NCBI RefSeq assembly: GCF_001644575.1
Contig: NZ_CP015596.1
Span: 2,542,001 to 2,606,000 of the forward strand
DNA: 64,000 bases
Direction of reading: 5' to 3'
Source: Mycobacterium adipatum
Lineage (GTDB): Bacteria > Actinomycetota > Actinomycetes > Mycobacteriales > Mycobacteriaceae
The position numbers and the translations under genes were made by a program. The notes under the pieces are model-generated. The model saw nothing but the letters and a program-made list of their open reading frames with translations, made no database searches and was not told the origin of the DNA. Of this stretch, positions 8,460 through 16,895 are shown in pieces. Each line of letters opens with the position of its first letter. Within the stretch, counting starts at the first letter, position 1.

Positions 8460-9491
8460 GTGCAACGACGCCCGACGCTCGAAGACGTGGCCACGCGCGC
8501 CGGTGTGTCGCGCGCGCTGGTCTCGATCGTCATGCGCGATGCACCGGGTGCCAGCGAGTCGACGCGCGACCGAGTGCGCCGCGCCGCCGACGAACTCGGG
8601 TACCGGCCCGATCACCGGGCGCGCAGGTTGCGCCAGCTGCGCACCAAGCTCATCGGCGTCACCTTCACTGCCGGCCAGGAGTTTCACGCCGATCTCGTCG
8701 ACGGTGTCTACGTCGCGGCCGAAGAGCTCGGCTATGACGTGGTGCTCAGTGCCACCACCCCGCACCGCGACGAGGATCGCGCCGTGCGCACGCTGATCGA
8801 TGAGCAGTGCGAGGGCCTGGTGTTGATCGGCCCGGAGGCGCCGGCGCGGAGCCTCGCCGAGCTGGCCAAGCGGGTGCCGGTGGTGGTGCTGGCCCGCCGG
8901 GTGCGTGGCGTCGACGCCGTCCGCAGTGACGATGCCGCCGGCGCACTGCTCGGCACCCGCCATCTGCTCGGCCTCGGTCACCGCCGGATCGTCTATCTCG
9001 ACGGCGGGCGGGCACCGGGTGCGGCCGAGCGGTTGCGGGGCTACCGGCGGGCGATCAAGGCTGCCGGGGTGCCCGAGCAGGTGCGCGCGGGTGGGCTCAC
9101 CGAGCGCGACGGTGGCATCGCCGCAGCCGCGATGCTAGCCGAATCCGAGCTGCCCACCGCGGTGTTCGCCTTCAACGATCGCTGCGCCCTCGGCGTCATG
9201 GATGCCTTGATACGCGCGGGAATCACTGTGCCAGAACGGGTATCGGTGCTCGGATTCGATGACAGCCCGCTGGCTGGGCTGGCCCACATCGACCTCACCA
9301 CGGTGCGTCAGGACGCTCATGGCCTGGCGTCGGCCGCGGTGGGGCACCTGGTCGGACGTCTCGACGGCCCGGGTGTCGTCGCCGCGGCGGTGGATGTGGT
9401 GTGCGAGCCGACGTTGGTGGTGCGCGGGTCGACCCGCGCCCCCGGGCATTGTCCTGCGGAAACCGGGTCGACAAATGACTTGCAGTCCTAA
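8460..9491 (+). CDS. LacI-family transcriptional regulator
   Basis: This 343-residue protein has the N-terminal HTH TLEDVATRAGVSRALVSIVM followed by a periplasmic-binding-protein-like effector domain. LGFDDSPLAGLAHIDLTTVR near the C-terminus is typical of the family. The GTG start has no Shine-Dalgarno; a TAGAAT -10 sits 7 bases upstream, so the message is probably leaderless. Two near-identical palindromes flank its divergent promoter region. It likely represses the oxidoreductase/isomerase pair and possibly itself. The ABC transporter element begins exactly at the last base of its stop codon. Confidence 0.88.
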   Translation: MQRRPTLEDVATRAGVSRALVSIVMRDAPGASESTRDRVRRAADELGYRPDHRARRLRQLRTKLIGVTFTAGQEFHADLVDGVYVAAEELGYDVVLSATTPHRDEDRAVRTLIDEQCEGLVLIGPEAPARSLAELAKRVPVVVLARRVRGVDAVRSDDAAGALLGTRHLLGLGHRRIVYLDGGRAPGAAERLRGYRRAIKAAGVPEQVRAGGLTERDGGIAAAAMLAESELPTAVFAFNDRCALGVMDALIRAGITVPERVSVLGFDDSPLAGLAHIDLTTVRQDAHGLASAAVGHLVGRLDGPGVVAAAVDVVCEPTLVVRGSTRAPGHCPAETGSTNDLQS

Positions 9492-9513
9492 TGTCAGGAC
9501 AAAGTCTTGACTT
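9491..9513 (+). promoter_or_regulatory. Promoter/operator of the sugar ABC transporter, copy of the iol element
   Basis: ATGTCAGGACAAA is followed three bases later by TTGACTT, matching the iolC promoter element (5829 to 5807, minus strand) at 20 of 23 positions. TTGACT (9507-9512) can act as -35, with TATTAC (9528-9533) as -10 at a short 15-base spacing. The substrate-binding-protein gene starts about 85 bases downstream. The shared element suggests co-regulation with inositol catabolism. Confidence 0.65.
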
Positions 9514-9616
9514 TCCGGTGTGAGCCGTATTACAGCGACTCTGCAGGCGTAGCGTCCGGCACTCGGCCCACTGGGCCGACGCGGATGGCACGGCGATCTC
9601 GATACGAGGAGAAACA

Positions 9617-10603
9617 ATGGCGTTGAAGCGGCTCGCAGTATTCGCCGGAGCCGGCGTAATGGCGTTGAGCATGGTGGCGTGTTCGTCCGGTGGCGGCAAG
9701 CAGGACGGCGCCGGCGAGGGTAGCGGCGGTGGAACCGTCGACACGCCGCGCATGACGATCGCGATGATCACCCATGAGGTGCCCGGTGACTCGTTCTGGG
9801 ATCTGATCCGCAAGGGTGCCGAGGCGGCCGCCAAGAAGGACAACATCGAGCTGCGCTATTCCAACGACCCGGAGGCGCCGAACCAGGCCAACCTGGTCCA
9901 AAGCGCCGTCGACAGCGACGTGGACGGCATCGCGGTCACCCTGGCCAAGCCGGACGCCATGCAAGCGGCGGTGAAAGCCGCGGGCGCCAAGAACATTCCG
10001 GTCGTGGCCTTCAACGCCGGGATGGATGCCTGGAAGCCCATGGGCGTCAAGGAGTTCTTCGGCCAGGACGGCCGCATCGCCGGCCAGGGGGTCGGGGAAC
10101 GCCTGACCCAGGAAGGTGCCACCAAGGCGATCTGCGTCATCCAGGAACAGGGCCACGTCGACCTGGAGGCGCGCTGCGCCGGGGTCAAGGAGACCTTCCC
10201 CGCCACCGAGATCCTGAACGTCAACGGCAAGGACATGCCCTCGGTGGAGTCCACCATCACCGCCAAGCTGCAGCAGGATCCGGGTATCGACTATGTCGTC
10301 ACTCTGGGTGCGCCGTTCGCGCTGACGGCGGTGCAGTCGGCGCAGAACGCGGGCAGCAACGCCAAGATCGGCACCTTCGACACCAATGCCGCTCTGGTCG
10401 AGGCGATTCAGGGCGGTGACGTTCAGTGGGCGGTGGACCAGCAGCCCTTCCTCCAGGGCTACCTCGCCGTCGACTCGCTGTGGCTGTACCTGAGCAACGG
10501 GAACGTCATCGGCGGCGGTCAACCGACCTTGACCGGTCCGGCGTTCATCGACAAGTCCAATATCGAAGCGGTGGCCGAGTACGCAAAGGGCGGCACGCGC
10601 TGA
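9617..10603 (+). CDS. Sugar ABC transporter substrate-binding lipoprotein
   Basis: The product has 328 residues. A signal peptide ends in the lipobox MVAC with the lipidated Cys at residue 22, then a Gly/Ser-rich linker leads into a ribose/inositol-type periplasmic-binding domain (Peripla_BP_4). Family-like segments include GDSFWDLIRKGAEAAAKK and DGIAVTLAKPDAM. The Shine-Dalgarno GAGGAG is 6 bases upstream of ATG. Permease and ATPase genes follow directly. Gene order and the shared iol operator point to myo-inositol or a related cyclitol as ligand, which is an inference. Confidence 0.88.
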   Translation: MALKRLAVFAGAGVMALSMVACSSGGGKQDGAGEGSGGGTVDTPRMTIAMITHEVPGDSFWDLIRKGAEAAAKKDNIELRYSNDPEAPNQANLVQSAVDSDVDGIAVTLAKPDAMQAAVKAAGAKNIPVVAFNAGMDAWKPMGVKEFFGQDGRIAGQGVGERLTQEGATKAICVIQEQGHVDLEARCAGVKETFPATEILNVNGKDMPSVESTITAKLQQDPGIDYVVTLGAPFALTAVQSAQNAGSNAKIGTFDTNAALVEAIQGGDVQWAVDQQPFLQGYLAVDSLWLYLSNGNVIGGGQPTLTGPAFIDKSNIEAVAEYAKGGTR

Positions 10604-10631
10604 TGTCCGCTCGCGCGACGGAAGGAATGTG

Positions 10632-11690
10632 ATGACTACTCAAGAGGCGCTCGAAGTCGCCAACCACACCGTGGTGCGTGACGAGCGCGTCAAGGAACGA
10701 AATCGTCTGCAGCGTTTCCTGATCCGGCCCGAGATGGGGGCCGGTATCGGGGCGATCGGGATCTTCATCGCGTTCTTCGTCGTCGCGGCCCCCTTCCGGG
10801 AGGCGTCTTCGCTGGCCACCGTGCTCTATGCCAGCAGCACCATTGGCATCATGGCGTGCGGTGTCGCGGTGCTGATGATCGGCGGCGAGTTCGATTTGTC
10901 GGCCGGCGTGGCGGTGACGTTCAGTTCGCTGGCGGCCTCGATGCTCGCGTACAACCTGCACCTCAACCTGTGGGTCGGGGCGGCCTTGGCTCTGGTGCTG
11001 GCGCTGTCGGTCGGATTCCTCAACGGTTTCCTGGTGATGAAGACCAAGATCCCCAGCTTCCTGATCACGCTGAGTTCGTTCTTCATGCTGGCCGGGATCA
11101 ACCTCGCCGTCACGAAACTCGTGGCGGGACAGGTCGCTACGCAAAGTGTCAGCGATATGGACGGCTGGGACTCCGCGCAGAAGGTGTTCTCCTCGACGAT
11201 CACCGTGGCCGGCGTCGGCATCCGCATCACGGTGATCTGGTGGATCCTGTTCACCCTGGTGGCGACGTGGGTGCTCTTCAAGACGAAGATCGGCAACTGG
11301 ATCTTCGCCGTCGGCGGCGACGCCGAAAGTGCCCGGGCCATCGGCATCCCGGTGACGAAGGTCAAGATCGGGCTGTTCATGTTCGTCGGGTTCTGTGCCT
11401 GGTTCGTCGGCATGCACCTGCTGTTCGCGTTCAACACCGTGCAGTCCGGTCAGGGCATCGGCAACGAGTTCTTCTACATCATCGCCGCTGTCATCGGTGG
11501 CTGCCTGTTGACCGGCGGTTACGGCACCGCAGTCGGCGCCGCCATCGGCGCGTTCATCTTCGGCATGACCAACCAGGGCATCGTCTATGCGGGTTGGGAC
11601 CCGGACTGGTTCAAGTTCTTCCTGGGCGGCATGCTGCTCTTCGCGGTGATCGCCAACAATGCCTTCCGTAACTACGCAGCGAAGAAGTGA
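10632..11690 (+). CDS. Sugar ABC transporter permease (ribose/inositol type)
   Basis: This integral membrane protein of about 352 residues belongs to the BPD_transp_2 family. GGEFDLSAGVAVTFSSLAAS matches the family signature (usually GGIDLSVG). VGGDAESARAIGIPVTKVK matches the conserved cytoplasmic loop that contacts the ATPase. Hydrophobic segments run throughout and the protein ends in AAKK. AAGGAA is 5 bases before the ATG at 10632; a GTG one codon upstream (10629) is less well spaced. It lies between the binding-protein and ATPase genes. Confidence 0.88.
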   Translation: MTTQEALEVANHTVVRDERVKERNRLQRFLIRPEMGAGIGAIGIFIAFFVVAAPFREASSLATVLYASSTIGIMACGVAVLMIGGEFDLSAGVAVTFSSLAASMLAYNLHLNLWVGAALALVLALSVGFLNGFLVMKTKIPSFLITLSSFFMLAGINLAVTKLVAGQVATQSVSDMDGWDSAQKVFSSTITVAGVGIRITVIWWILFTLVATWVLFKTKIGNWIFAVGGDAESARAIGIPVTKVKIGLFMFVGFCAWFVGMHLLFAFNTVQSGQGIGNEFFYIIAAVIGGCLLTGGYGTAVGAAIGAFIFGMTNQGIVYAGWDPDWFKFFLGGMLLFAVIANNAFRNYAAKK

Positions 11691-11694
11691 TCTG

Positions 11695-12513
11695 ATGACC
11701 GCAACAGTGGAATCCCCCAGCAACGAGGCCGCCGCGGACCGCAAGGTGCCGCTGGTCGAGCTACGCAATGTCGGGAAGTCCTACGGCAACATCACCGCGC
11801 TCAAGGACATCAGTCTGCGGGTACACGCCGGCCAGGTGACCGGCATCCTGGGCGACAACGGTGCGGGCAAGTCGACGCTCATCAAGATCATCGCGGGCCT
11901 GCACCAGCAGACCGAGGGCGAACTTCTGGTCGACGGTGAGGCCACGAAGTTCTCGTCGCCGGCCGATGCGCTGGGCAAGGGGATCGCGACGGTGTACCAG
12001 AACCTCGCCGTCGTTCCGCTGATGCCGGTGTGGCGCAACTTCTTCCTCGGGCAGGAGATCCGCAAGAAATCGTTCCCCTGGTCGTTGGACGCCAACGCGA
12101 TGCGCGCCACCACCTTGGCCGAGCTGTCCAAGATGGGCATCGAGCTGCCCGATGTCGACGCGCCGATCGGGTCGCTGTCAGGTGGACAGCGCCAGTGCGT
12201 GGCGATCGCGCGGGCCGTGTTTTTCGGGGCGCGGGTGCTGATCCTCGACGAGCCGACCGCCGCGCTCGGGGTCAAGCAGTCCGGCGTGGTGCTGAAGTAC
12301 ATCACGGCCGCCAAGGAGGCCGGCTTCGGCGTCGTGTTCATCACGCACAACCCGCACCACGCGCACATGGTGGGAGATCATTTCGTGCTGCTCAACCGCG
12401 GGCGGCAGAAGCTGGACTGCACGTACGACGAGATCTCGCTGGAACACCTCACCCAGCAGATGGCCGGCGGCGACGAGCTGCAGGCCCTCTCACACGAACT
12501 CGGGCGCAAGTAA
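11695..12513 (+). CDS. Sugar ABC transporter ATP-binding protein
   Basis: The product has 272 residues with Walker A GDNGAGKST (53-61), ABC signature LSGGQRQ (about 161) and Walker B ILDEPTA (about 183), then a switch His in FITHNP. It contains one nucleotide-binding domain only, whereas RbsA-type sugar ATPases usually carry two fused domains. It therefore resembles the short ATPases seen in fructose- and inositol-type importers and probably acts as a homodimer. The ATG is 4 bases after the permease stop codon. The open frame upstream lies inside the permease gene. Confidence 0.88.
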   Translation: MTATVESPSNEAAADRKVPLVELRNVGKSYGNITALKDISLRVHAGQVTGILGDNGAGKSTLIKIIAGLHQQTEGELLVDGEATKFSSPADALGKGIATVYQNLAVVPLMPVWRNFFLGQEIRKKSFPWSLDANAMRATTLAELSKMGIELPDVDAPIGSLSGGQRQCVAIARAVFFGARVLILDEPTAALGVKQSGVVLKYITAAKEAGFGVVFITHNPHHAHMVGDHFVLLNRGRQKLDCTYDEISLEHLTQQMAGGDELQALSHELGRK

Positions 12514-12545
12514 CCCGAGTCGGCGCCGCACGGCTACTCGGGGCC
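12514..12545 (+). terminator. Weak hairpin after the ABC transporter operon
   Basis: CCCGAGT (12514-12520) pairs with ACTCGGG (12536-12542) directly after the ATPase stop codon. There is no U-run, so termination is uncertain. Confidence 0.35.
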
Positions 12546-12609
12546 GCGCCGGTTTCGTGCCTTGTGCTCGACGGGTGTAGCCGGGGCGTGAGTCGGGTAT
12601 CAGGCCACG

Positions 12610-13083
12610 ATGACTCCGTCGACGCTCAAGACAGAAGACGCAGGACCCCAGGCCGTCAGCCGCAGCGTGCAGGTGGCCGCGCCCGCCGCGGCGCTGTTCG
12701 AGCAGATCGCCGATCCGCACCGGCATCACGAACTCGACGGCTCCGGGACCGTGCGCGATGCGCAGGTGAAGGGGCCGCACCGGCTGGCCGCGGGAGACAA
12801 GTTCACCGTGGCCATGACCCAGTACGGCGTGCCGTACAAGATCACCTCCACGGTCACCGCCATCGAGGAGAACCGCGTCGTGGAATGGCAGCATCCGCTG
12901 GGACACCGCTGGCGCTGGGAACTCACCGACGTCAGTCCCGCCACCACGAAGGTCACCGAGACGTTCGACTACTCGACGGCCAAGGTGCCCTTCGTGATCG
13001 AACTACTCGGGTATCACAAGAAGAACGCCGAGGGCATCGAGTCCACGCTGACGGGCCTGGCCGAACGCTACGAAACGCACTAG
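12610..13083 (+). CDS. SRPBCC-family (START/polyketide cyclase-like) protein
   Basis: This 157-residue protein has the helix-grip pattern of SRPBCC domains: an N-terminal SRSVQVAAPAAALFEQIADP strand-helix, a central VVEWQHP strand, and a C-terminal helix ending in LAERYETH. Such proteins bind hydrophobic ligands or act as cyclases. Nothing in the neighbourhood identifies the ligand. It has its own intergenic region before it and a strong terminator after it, so it is probably transcribed alone. Confidence 0.8.
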   Translation: MTPSTLKTEDAGPQAVSRSVQVAAPAAALFEQIADPHRHHELDGSGTVRDAQVKGPHRLAAGDKFTVAMTQYGVPYKITSTVTAIEENRVVEWQHPLGHRWRWELTDVSPATTKVTETFDYSTAKVPFVIELLGYHKKNAEGIESTLTGLAERYETH

Positions 13084-13090
13084 CACCCTC

Positions 13091-13136
13091 CGAGCCGCGT
13101 GCGTCTGTCAGAAGGTGGACGCACGCGGCTCGTCTG
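13091..13136 (+). terminator. Strong intrinsic hairpin after the SRPBCC gene
   Basis: The arms 13091-13105 and 13118-13132 pair perfectly over 15 bases (core GAGCCGCGTGCGTC) with a 12-base loop. They lie 8 bases after the stop codon. No long U-tract follows, as is usual in mycobacteria. Confidence 0.75.
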
Positions 13137-13620
13137 TGTGACCAAGGCTCCTCGCAGGGCGGTGTCGGGTGAAGTCGCGGGCACTGTCATCAGTTTGCCG
13201 ATATTTACGTCCAGGTTAATTCGTGGTGGATCAGTGGAGTGCTCGCGGTCCGTTGCCGGCTTCCCGTCGAAAGTCGCTGCTCCTCAGCAAACGTCGAACC
13301 CGTCCGTGCGGTGTGCCGACTCCACCAATAGGCATGACCTGGGAATATTGCGATAACAAACAGGTGCAACGGCGACGGGCTTCCTGGGACGCGAGTGCCG
13401 AAATCGTGATCGGTCGCTTTGCGCGTCGCGGTTGCTCGCGCGAACGATGTTGCACGGCAATCGGATCGCGCGGGAATGAAAACGGGCTCGGCGGGTGTTT
13501 GCCGCGCTGCGTGGCACCGATTCGGCATGGCGGCTTCTTTACGTAAAGCGCTCACTTGTCAACTTACTTCTGAGTAAATTACTGGCCGTTCATAGGTGTG
13601 GGCACATCAGAGGAGGATCC
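13137..13620. other. Gene-free, AT-richer intergenic region with palindromes
   Basis: No open frame here has convincing codon usage or start signals. The stretch is visibly less GC-rich than its surroundings. It holds the perfect 12-bp palindrome CTTTACGTAAAG (13537-13548) and the inverted repeat TTACT-TCTG-AGTAA about 15 bases further on. These precede the secreted-protein gene starting at 13621 and are probably its promoter/operator region. Confidence 0.5.
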
Positions 13621-14981
13621 ATGCATGCAGCAGTAAGGCCGTATCTGGCAACCGGAGTCGCATTGGTGGGGCCGCGTCCATCGCGATCATGCCCCTTCAA
13701 CCGTCGAGCCCGCCGGTCCCCGTTCCGGCGCTTCCGGCCATCTCGTCGCAGGCTTTCACCCTCACCGCGCAGACCAACCCCATCGCACTGTGGGCGGGCG
13801 TCTTCAATGACGCGATCGCCAATGCGGGCGTGCTGGGCGAGGACCTGCTCTCCGACCCTGCCCCGATCATTCGTCAACTACTCAGAAATCAGATCGGCTA
13901 CCTGGGCACCGCGGTCGGCGCCGGAAAACAGATCGTCGACGGTGCGGTTCAGTACCTGACGCCGAGCAACCCGCTGAGTCTCCCGGCCGGTATCGAGAAG
14001 GCAGTCGGAGAGTTGAAGTCCGGCCTCATCGCGGACGCCTTCATCACGCTCTCGGGGACGTTGATCACCACGCCCATCATGATGGTTCTCGGTCTTCCGT
14101 TGGCGGGCTCCGGCCTGCTCGACGTCCCGGTCAAGATGGCCCAGAACTTCGCGAATGTGGTTGCGACGGCGCTGTCGCTCACCACGGCATTACCGCTGCT
14201 GTCGAGTGCGCTGGGTCCGGTGATCGGTGCCGTCGACAGTTTCGGTGAATCGGTGCAAGACGTCGTCCGGGCCTTGGCGAGCGGTCGGTTGGTCGAAGCG
14301 ATCACCGCTGCGATCAACATTCCGGCGCAACTGACATCGGCGGTCCTCAACGGCTACACCGATGTTGCGGGGTCCTTCTATCCGGGTCTGCTGTCCTTCA
14401 GCGACGATCCGCTCAGTGGCGGGCTGGTCCAGACGTTGCTGGTCTCGATTCCCCGGGCCATCGCCCAGGCCCTCGGCGCTGCCCCGGTCGTCGAGCCGGC
14501 GGGTGCCGCTGCCCGCGACGCGGTCGCGGCGCTGCCCGCCGCGTCGGCGCAGGTGGTCACGCTGAGCGTCGCGGCAGACGAAAACCCCGCGGTGGCAGAT
14601 GAAGTCGACGTATCGACCAGTGGCGCGGTGCCGGGTGCCGCCGATCCGGTCGAGGTGCAGGCGCCCGTCGCGGTGCCGGACCCCGAGCCCGCCGCGGAGG
14701 TCGACGGCGCTGATATCGCCGATGACATCAGCGCCCCCGAGTCCACCGACGAGGTGACCGAGCACAGCGAACCGAAGGCCGACGGGGCCGCATCCGCGGA
14801 TCCGGGTGCCCTCGACGTCGAGGCAGAGGACGCCGAGGTCGCCGAGGCGGAGGACACCGAGGTCGCCGACGCAACGATCACCCCGGCGCTCCGCGGCGCC
14901 AAGAGCGCCAAGAGCGCCAAGGACGGCGTACGCAGCGCCGCCGGTCCTCGCACGGCAAAGCGCATGTCCGCGCGGGGGTAA
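13621..14981 (+). pseudogene. Secreted Ala-rich mycobacterial protein, interrupted by a frameshift
   Basis: An AGGAGG Shine-Dalgarno precedes ATG at 13621, which begins MHAAVRPYLATGVALVG, a signal-peptide-like start. At GGGG (13668-13671) the frame breaks. One extra G would continue as GAASIAIMPLQPSSPPVPVP and then a further 400-odd residues to 14981. The body has hydrophobic stretches (for example TPIMMVLGLPLAG), then a long Ala/Asp/Glu/Pro-rich tail and a basic C-terminus GAKSAKSAKDG. The family of mycobacterial exported proteins is recognised by its start but has no known function. The homopolymer makes a sequencing error as likely as a true pseudogene. Confidence 0.65.
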
Positions 14982-15001
14982 CGGGTCGCGTCGGGGTTGA
15001 C

Positions 15002-15037
15002 GGCGCGGGCCCCCGGATCCACTCAGGGGCCCGCGTC
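15002..15037. terminator. Bidirectional terminator between convergent genes
   Basis: GCGGGCCCC (15005-15013) pairs with GGGGCCCGC (15026-15034), with partial pairing extending outward. It lies between the plus-strand secreted-protein gene and the minus-strand oxidoreductase. Confidence 0.7.
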
Positions 15038-15045
15038 GGTCACCG

Positions 15046-16026
15046 CTATCTCGGCTCGAGCCCGGCCGCCCGGTACGCCGCGTCCACCAGTGCCATGTTG
15101 GCCACCGCGTCATCGACCCCGAACGGCAGCGGTGTGCCGCTCTGCACGTGCGCGGCGAAGGCCTCCAGCTGATGGCTGTAGGACGGCCGGGTGCCGTGAT
15201 GCTCGACGGTGGTGCCGCCGGCGGTGGTCAGGGTCAGCCGGTCGTCTGCGGCGGGGTGGATGAAATCGTGCACGAAGGCCTCACCGGCGCTGCCGATGAT
15301 CGTCAACGTGAACGAATAGCCGGGCGCCACCATCGAATTGGTGGACAGTCCGGTGGCGCCGTTGGGGAACTCGAGCTCGACATCGCAGCGTGCGTCGACA
15401 CCGGGGGAGCGCAGTTCGGCGCGCGCCCGGGTGACGGCCGGATCGCCTAACCCCAGGCTGCCCAGGCTTCGCATGATGTGCAGGCCGTAACAGCCGAGGT
15501 CCATCAGCGCACCGCCGGCCAGATCCAGCGACCAGCGCGGATCGTCGTCGCCGGGTGCGGGCATCGCCATCCGGACCTCGACCCGGCGGATCTCACCGAG
15601 CTCACCGTCACCCGCCATCCGGAACGCCCGGCGGGTCACCGGGTGGAAGAAGTAATGGAATCCCTCCAGCACGGGCACACCTGCCGCCTCGGCGGCTCGG
15701 GCCACCCGAACTGCCTCGGAATGGTCGCGGGCAAAAGGCTTCTCGCTCAGCACCGGCTTGCCCGCCGCGATGGCGGCGAGATTCCACGGCGCGTGCAGGG
15801 CGTTGGCCAGCGGGTTGTAGATCACGTCGACCTGCGGGTCGTCGATGACGTCCTGGTAGGAGTCCAGCACGCGCTCGACGCCGTACTTGTCGGCGAAGGT
15901 CTCGGCGCGGCCGCGGTCCCGGGCCGCCACGGCCACCAGGCGGTGGCCGAGTTCGACCGCGGGACCGACGATCGCCACCTCCGCGATCCGGGACGCGCCG
16001 AGCACCCCGATGCCCAGTGGGCTCAT
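15046..16026 (-). CDS. Gfo/Idh/MocA-family oxidoreductase
   Basis: The product has 326 residues and begins MSPLGIGVLGASRIAEVAIV, with a Rossmann GxxxxxA start. SEKPFARD contains the family EKP catalytic-lysine motif. The sequence resembles the dihydrodiol/xylose dehydrogenase branch, for example YNPLANALHAPWNLAAIAAG and the downstream VLEGFHYFFHPVTRRAF. Its ATG overlaps the stop of the IolE-like gene (ATGA), making it the last gene of a four-gene operon. It probably oxidises a sugar or cyclitol intermediate; the substrate is unknown. Confidence 0.85.
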   Translation of the reverse strand: MSPLGIGVLGASRIAEVAIVGPAVELGHRLVAVAARDRGRAETFADKYGVERVLDSYQDVIDDPQVDVIYNPLANALHAPWNLAAIAAGKPVLSEKPFARDHSEAVRVARAAEAAGVPVLEGFHYFFHPVTRRAFRMAGDGELGEIRRVEVRMAMPAPGDDDPRWSLDLAGGALMDLGCYGLHIMRSLGSLGLGDPAVTRARAELRSPGVDARCDVELEFPNGATGLSTNSMVAPGYSFTLTIIGSAGEAFVHDFIHPAADDRLTLTTAGGTTVEHHGTRPSYSHQLEAFAAHVQSGTPLPFGVDDAVANMALVDAAYRAAGLEPR

Positions 16027-16895
16027 CCGGTCACGCTGTTCAGATAGGCCACGCTGGCACGCACATCGGCCAGCGGTCCGTCACCGTCGGGCGCACCGTC
16101 GAGGATGGTGTCCTGTTCCATCACGAACCAGCCGTTGAAGCCGTTGTCGCGCAGCACCGAAACGATGCCCGCGATGTCGACATCGCCGGTTCCCAGCGGC
16201 GTGTACATCCCGGCCTTGACGGCGTCGGTGTAGCTCAGCTCGCCGGATTGCACCTTGGCGGCCAGCGCGGCATCCACATCCTTGAGGTGGGTGTGCGCGA
16301 TGCGCTGCGGTACCGCCTTGGCCAGCTCCAGCGGATCGGTGCCGCCGATGAGCAGATGGCCGGTGTCCAGGCACAGCGGAATCGACGTTCCGGCCAGCAC
16401 CCGGTCCACCTCGGCGCGGGTTTCCACCATGGTGCCCACGTGCGGGTGCAGGACCGCGAGCAGACCCCGCTCGGCGACGATCCCGGCCAGCCTGTCCAGA
16501 TTGGTGAGCAGGGTGGCCCATTGCGATTCGTCGAGCACCGGCCGCGAATCGTAGCCGTCGGCGCCGGTGGCGGCGGCCAGCACCACCACGCCGGCACCCG
16601 CGGCCACCAATGAATCGAGGGGTCCGGCAAGGTCGTCGGCCGGATCGTGGTCGGCCTGGTGCAGCACGACCGGCACGAAGCCGCCCACGCAAGCGAGCTC
16701 ATGCCGCGCCAGCACGGATTTCAGCTCGTCGGTGTCGGTGGGCAGGAATCCCTCCGGCCCGAGCTCGGTGGCGGTCAGCCCGACACCGCGCATCTCGGTG
16801 AGCACCCGGTCGGGTTCGAGTTGGAAACCCCAGCCGGGGACCTCGCACACCCCCCAGGAAATCGGGGCTCCGGCAATCTTGATCGCGGCGCTCAT
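16023..16895 (-). CDS. IolE-like inosose dehydratase/sugar epimerase, second copy
   Basis: The product has 290 residues and starts MSAAIKIAGAPISWGVCEVP, the IolE-type N-terminus. LHPHVGTMVET and CLDTGHLL match the metal-binding strands of the canonical copy at 125-1045, and HTHLKDVD matches HLKQVD. It overlaps both neighbours by ATGA, so expression is coupled. The paired dehydrogenase-dehydratase arrangement repeats the first steps of inositol catabolism, but IolB, IolC and IolD are not duplicated. It may feed a different inositol isomer into the pathway or act as an epimerase. Confidence 0.82.
   Translation of the reverse strand: MSAAIKIAGAPISWGVCEVPGWGFQLEPDRVLTEMRGVGLTATELGPEGFLPTDTDELKSVLARHELACVGGFVPVVLHQADHDPADDLAGPLDSLVAAGAGVVVLAAATGADGYDSRPVLDESQWATLLTNLDRLAGIVAERGLLAVLHPHVGTMVETRAEVDRVLAGTSIPLCLDTGHLLIGGTDPLELAKAVPQRIAHTHLKDVDAALAAKVQSGELSYTDAVKAGMYTPLGTGDVDIAGIVSVLRDNGFNGWFVMEQDTILDGAPDGDGPLADVRASVAYLNSVTG

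Noticed and set aside
13223..13546. 107-codon frame before the secreted-protein gene
   Set aside because: Starts without a ribosome site, Cys/Arg-rich and ends before the gene; considered non-coding.
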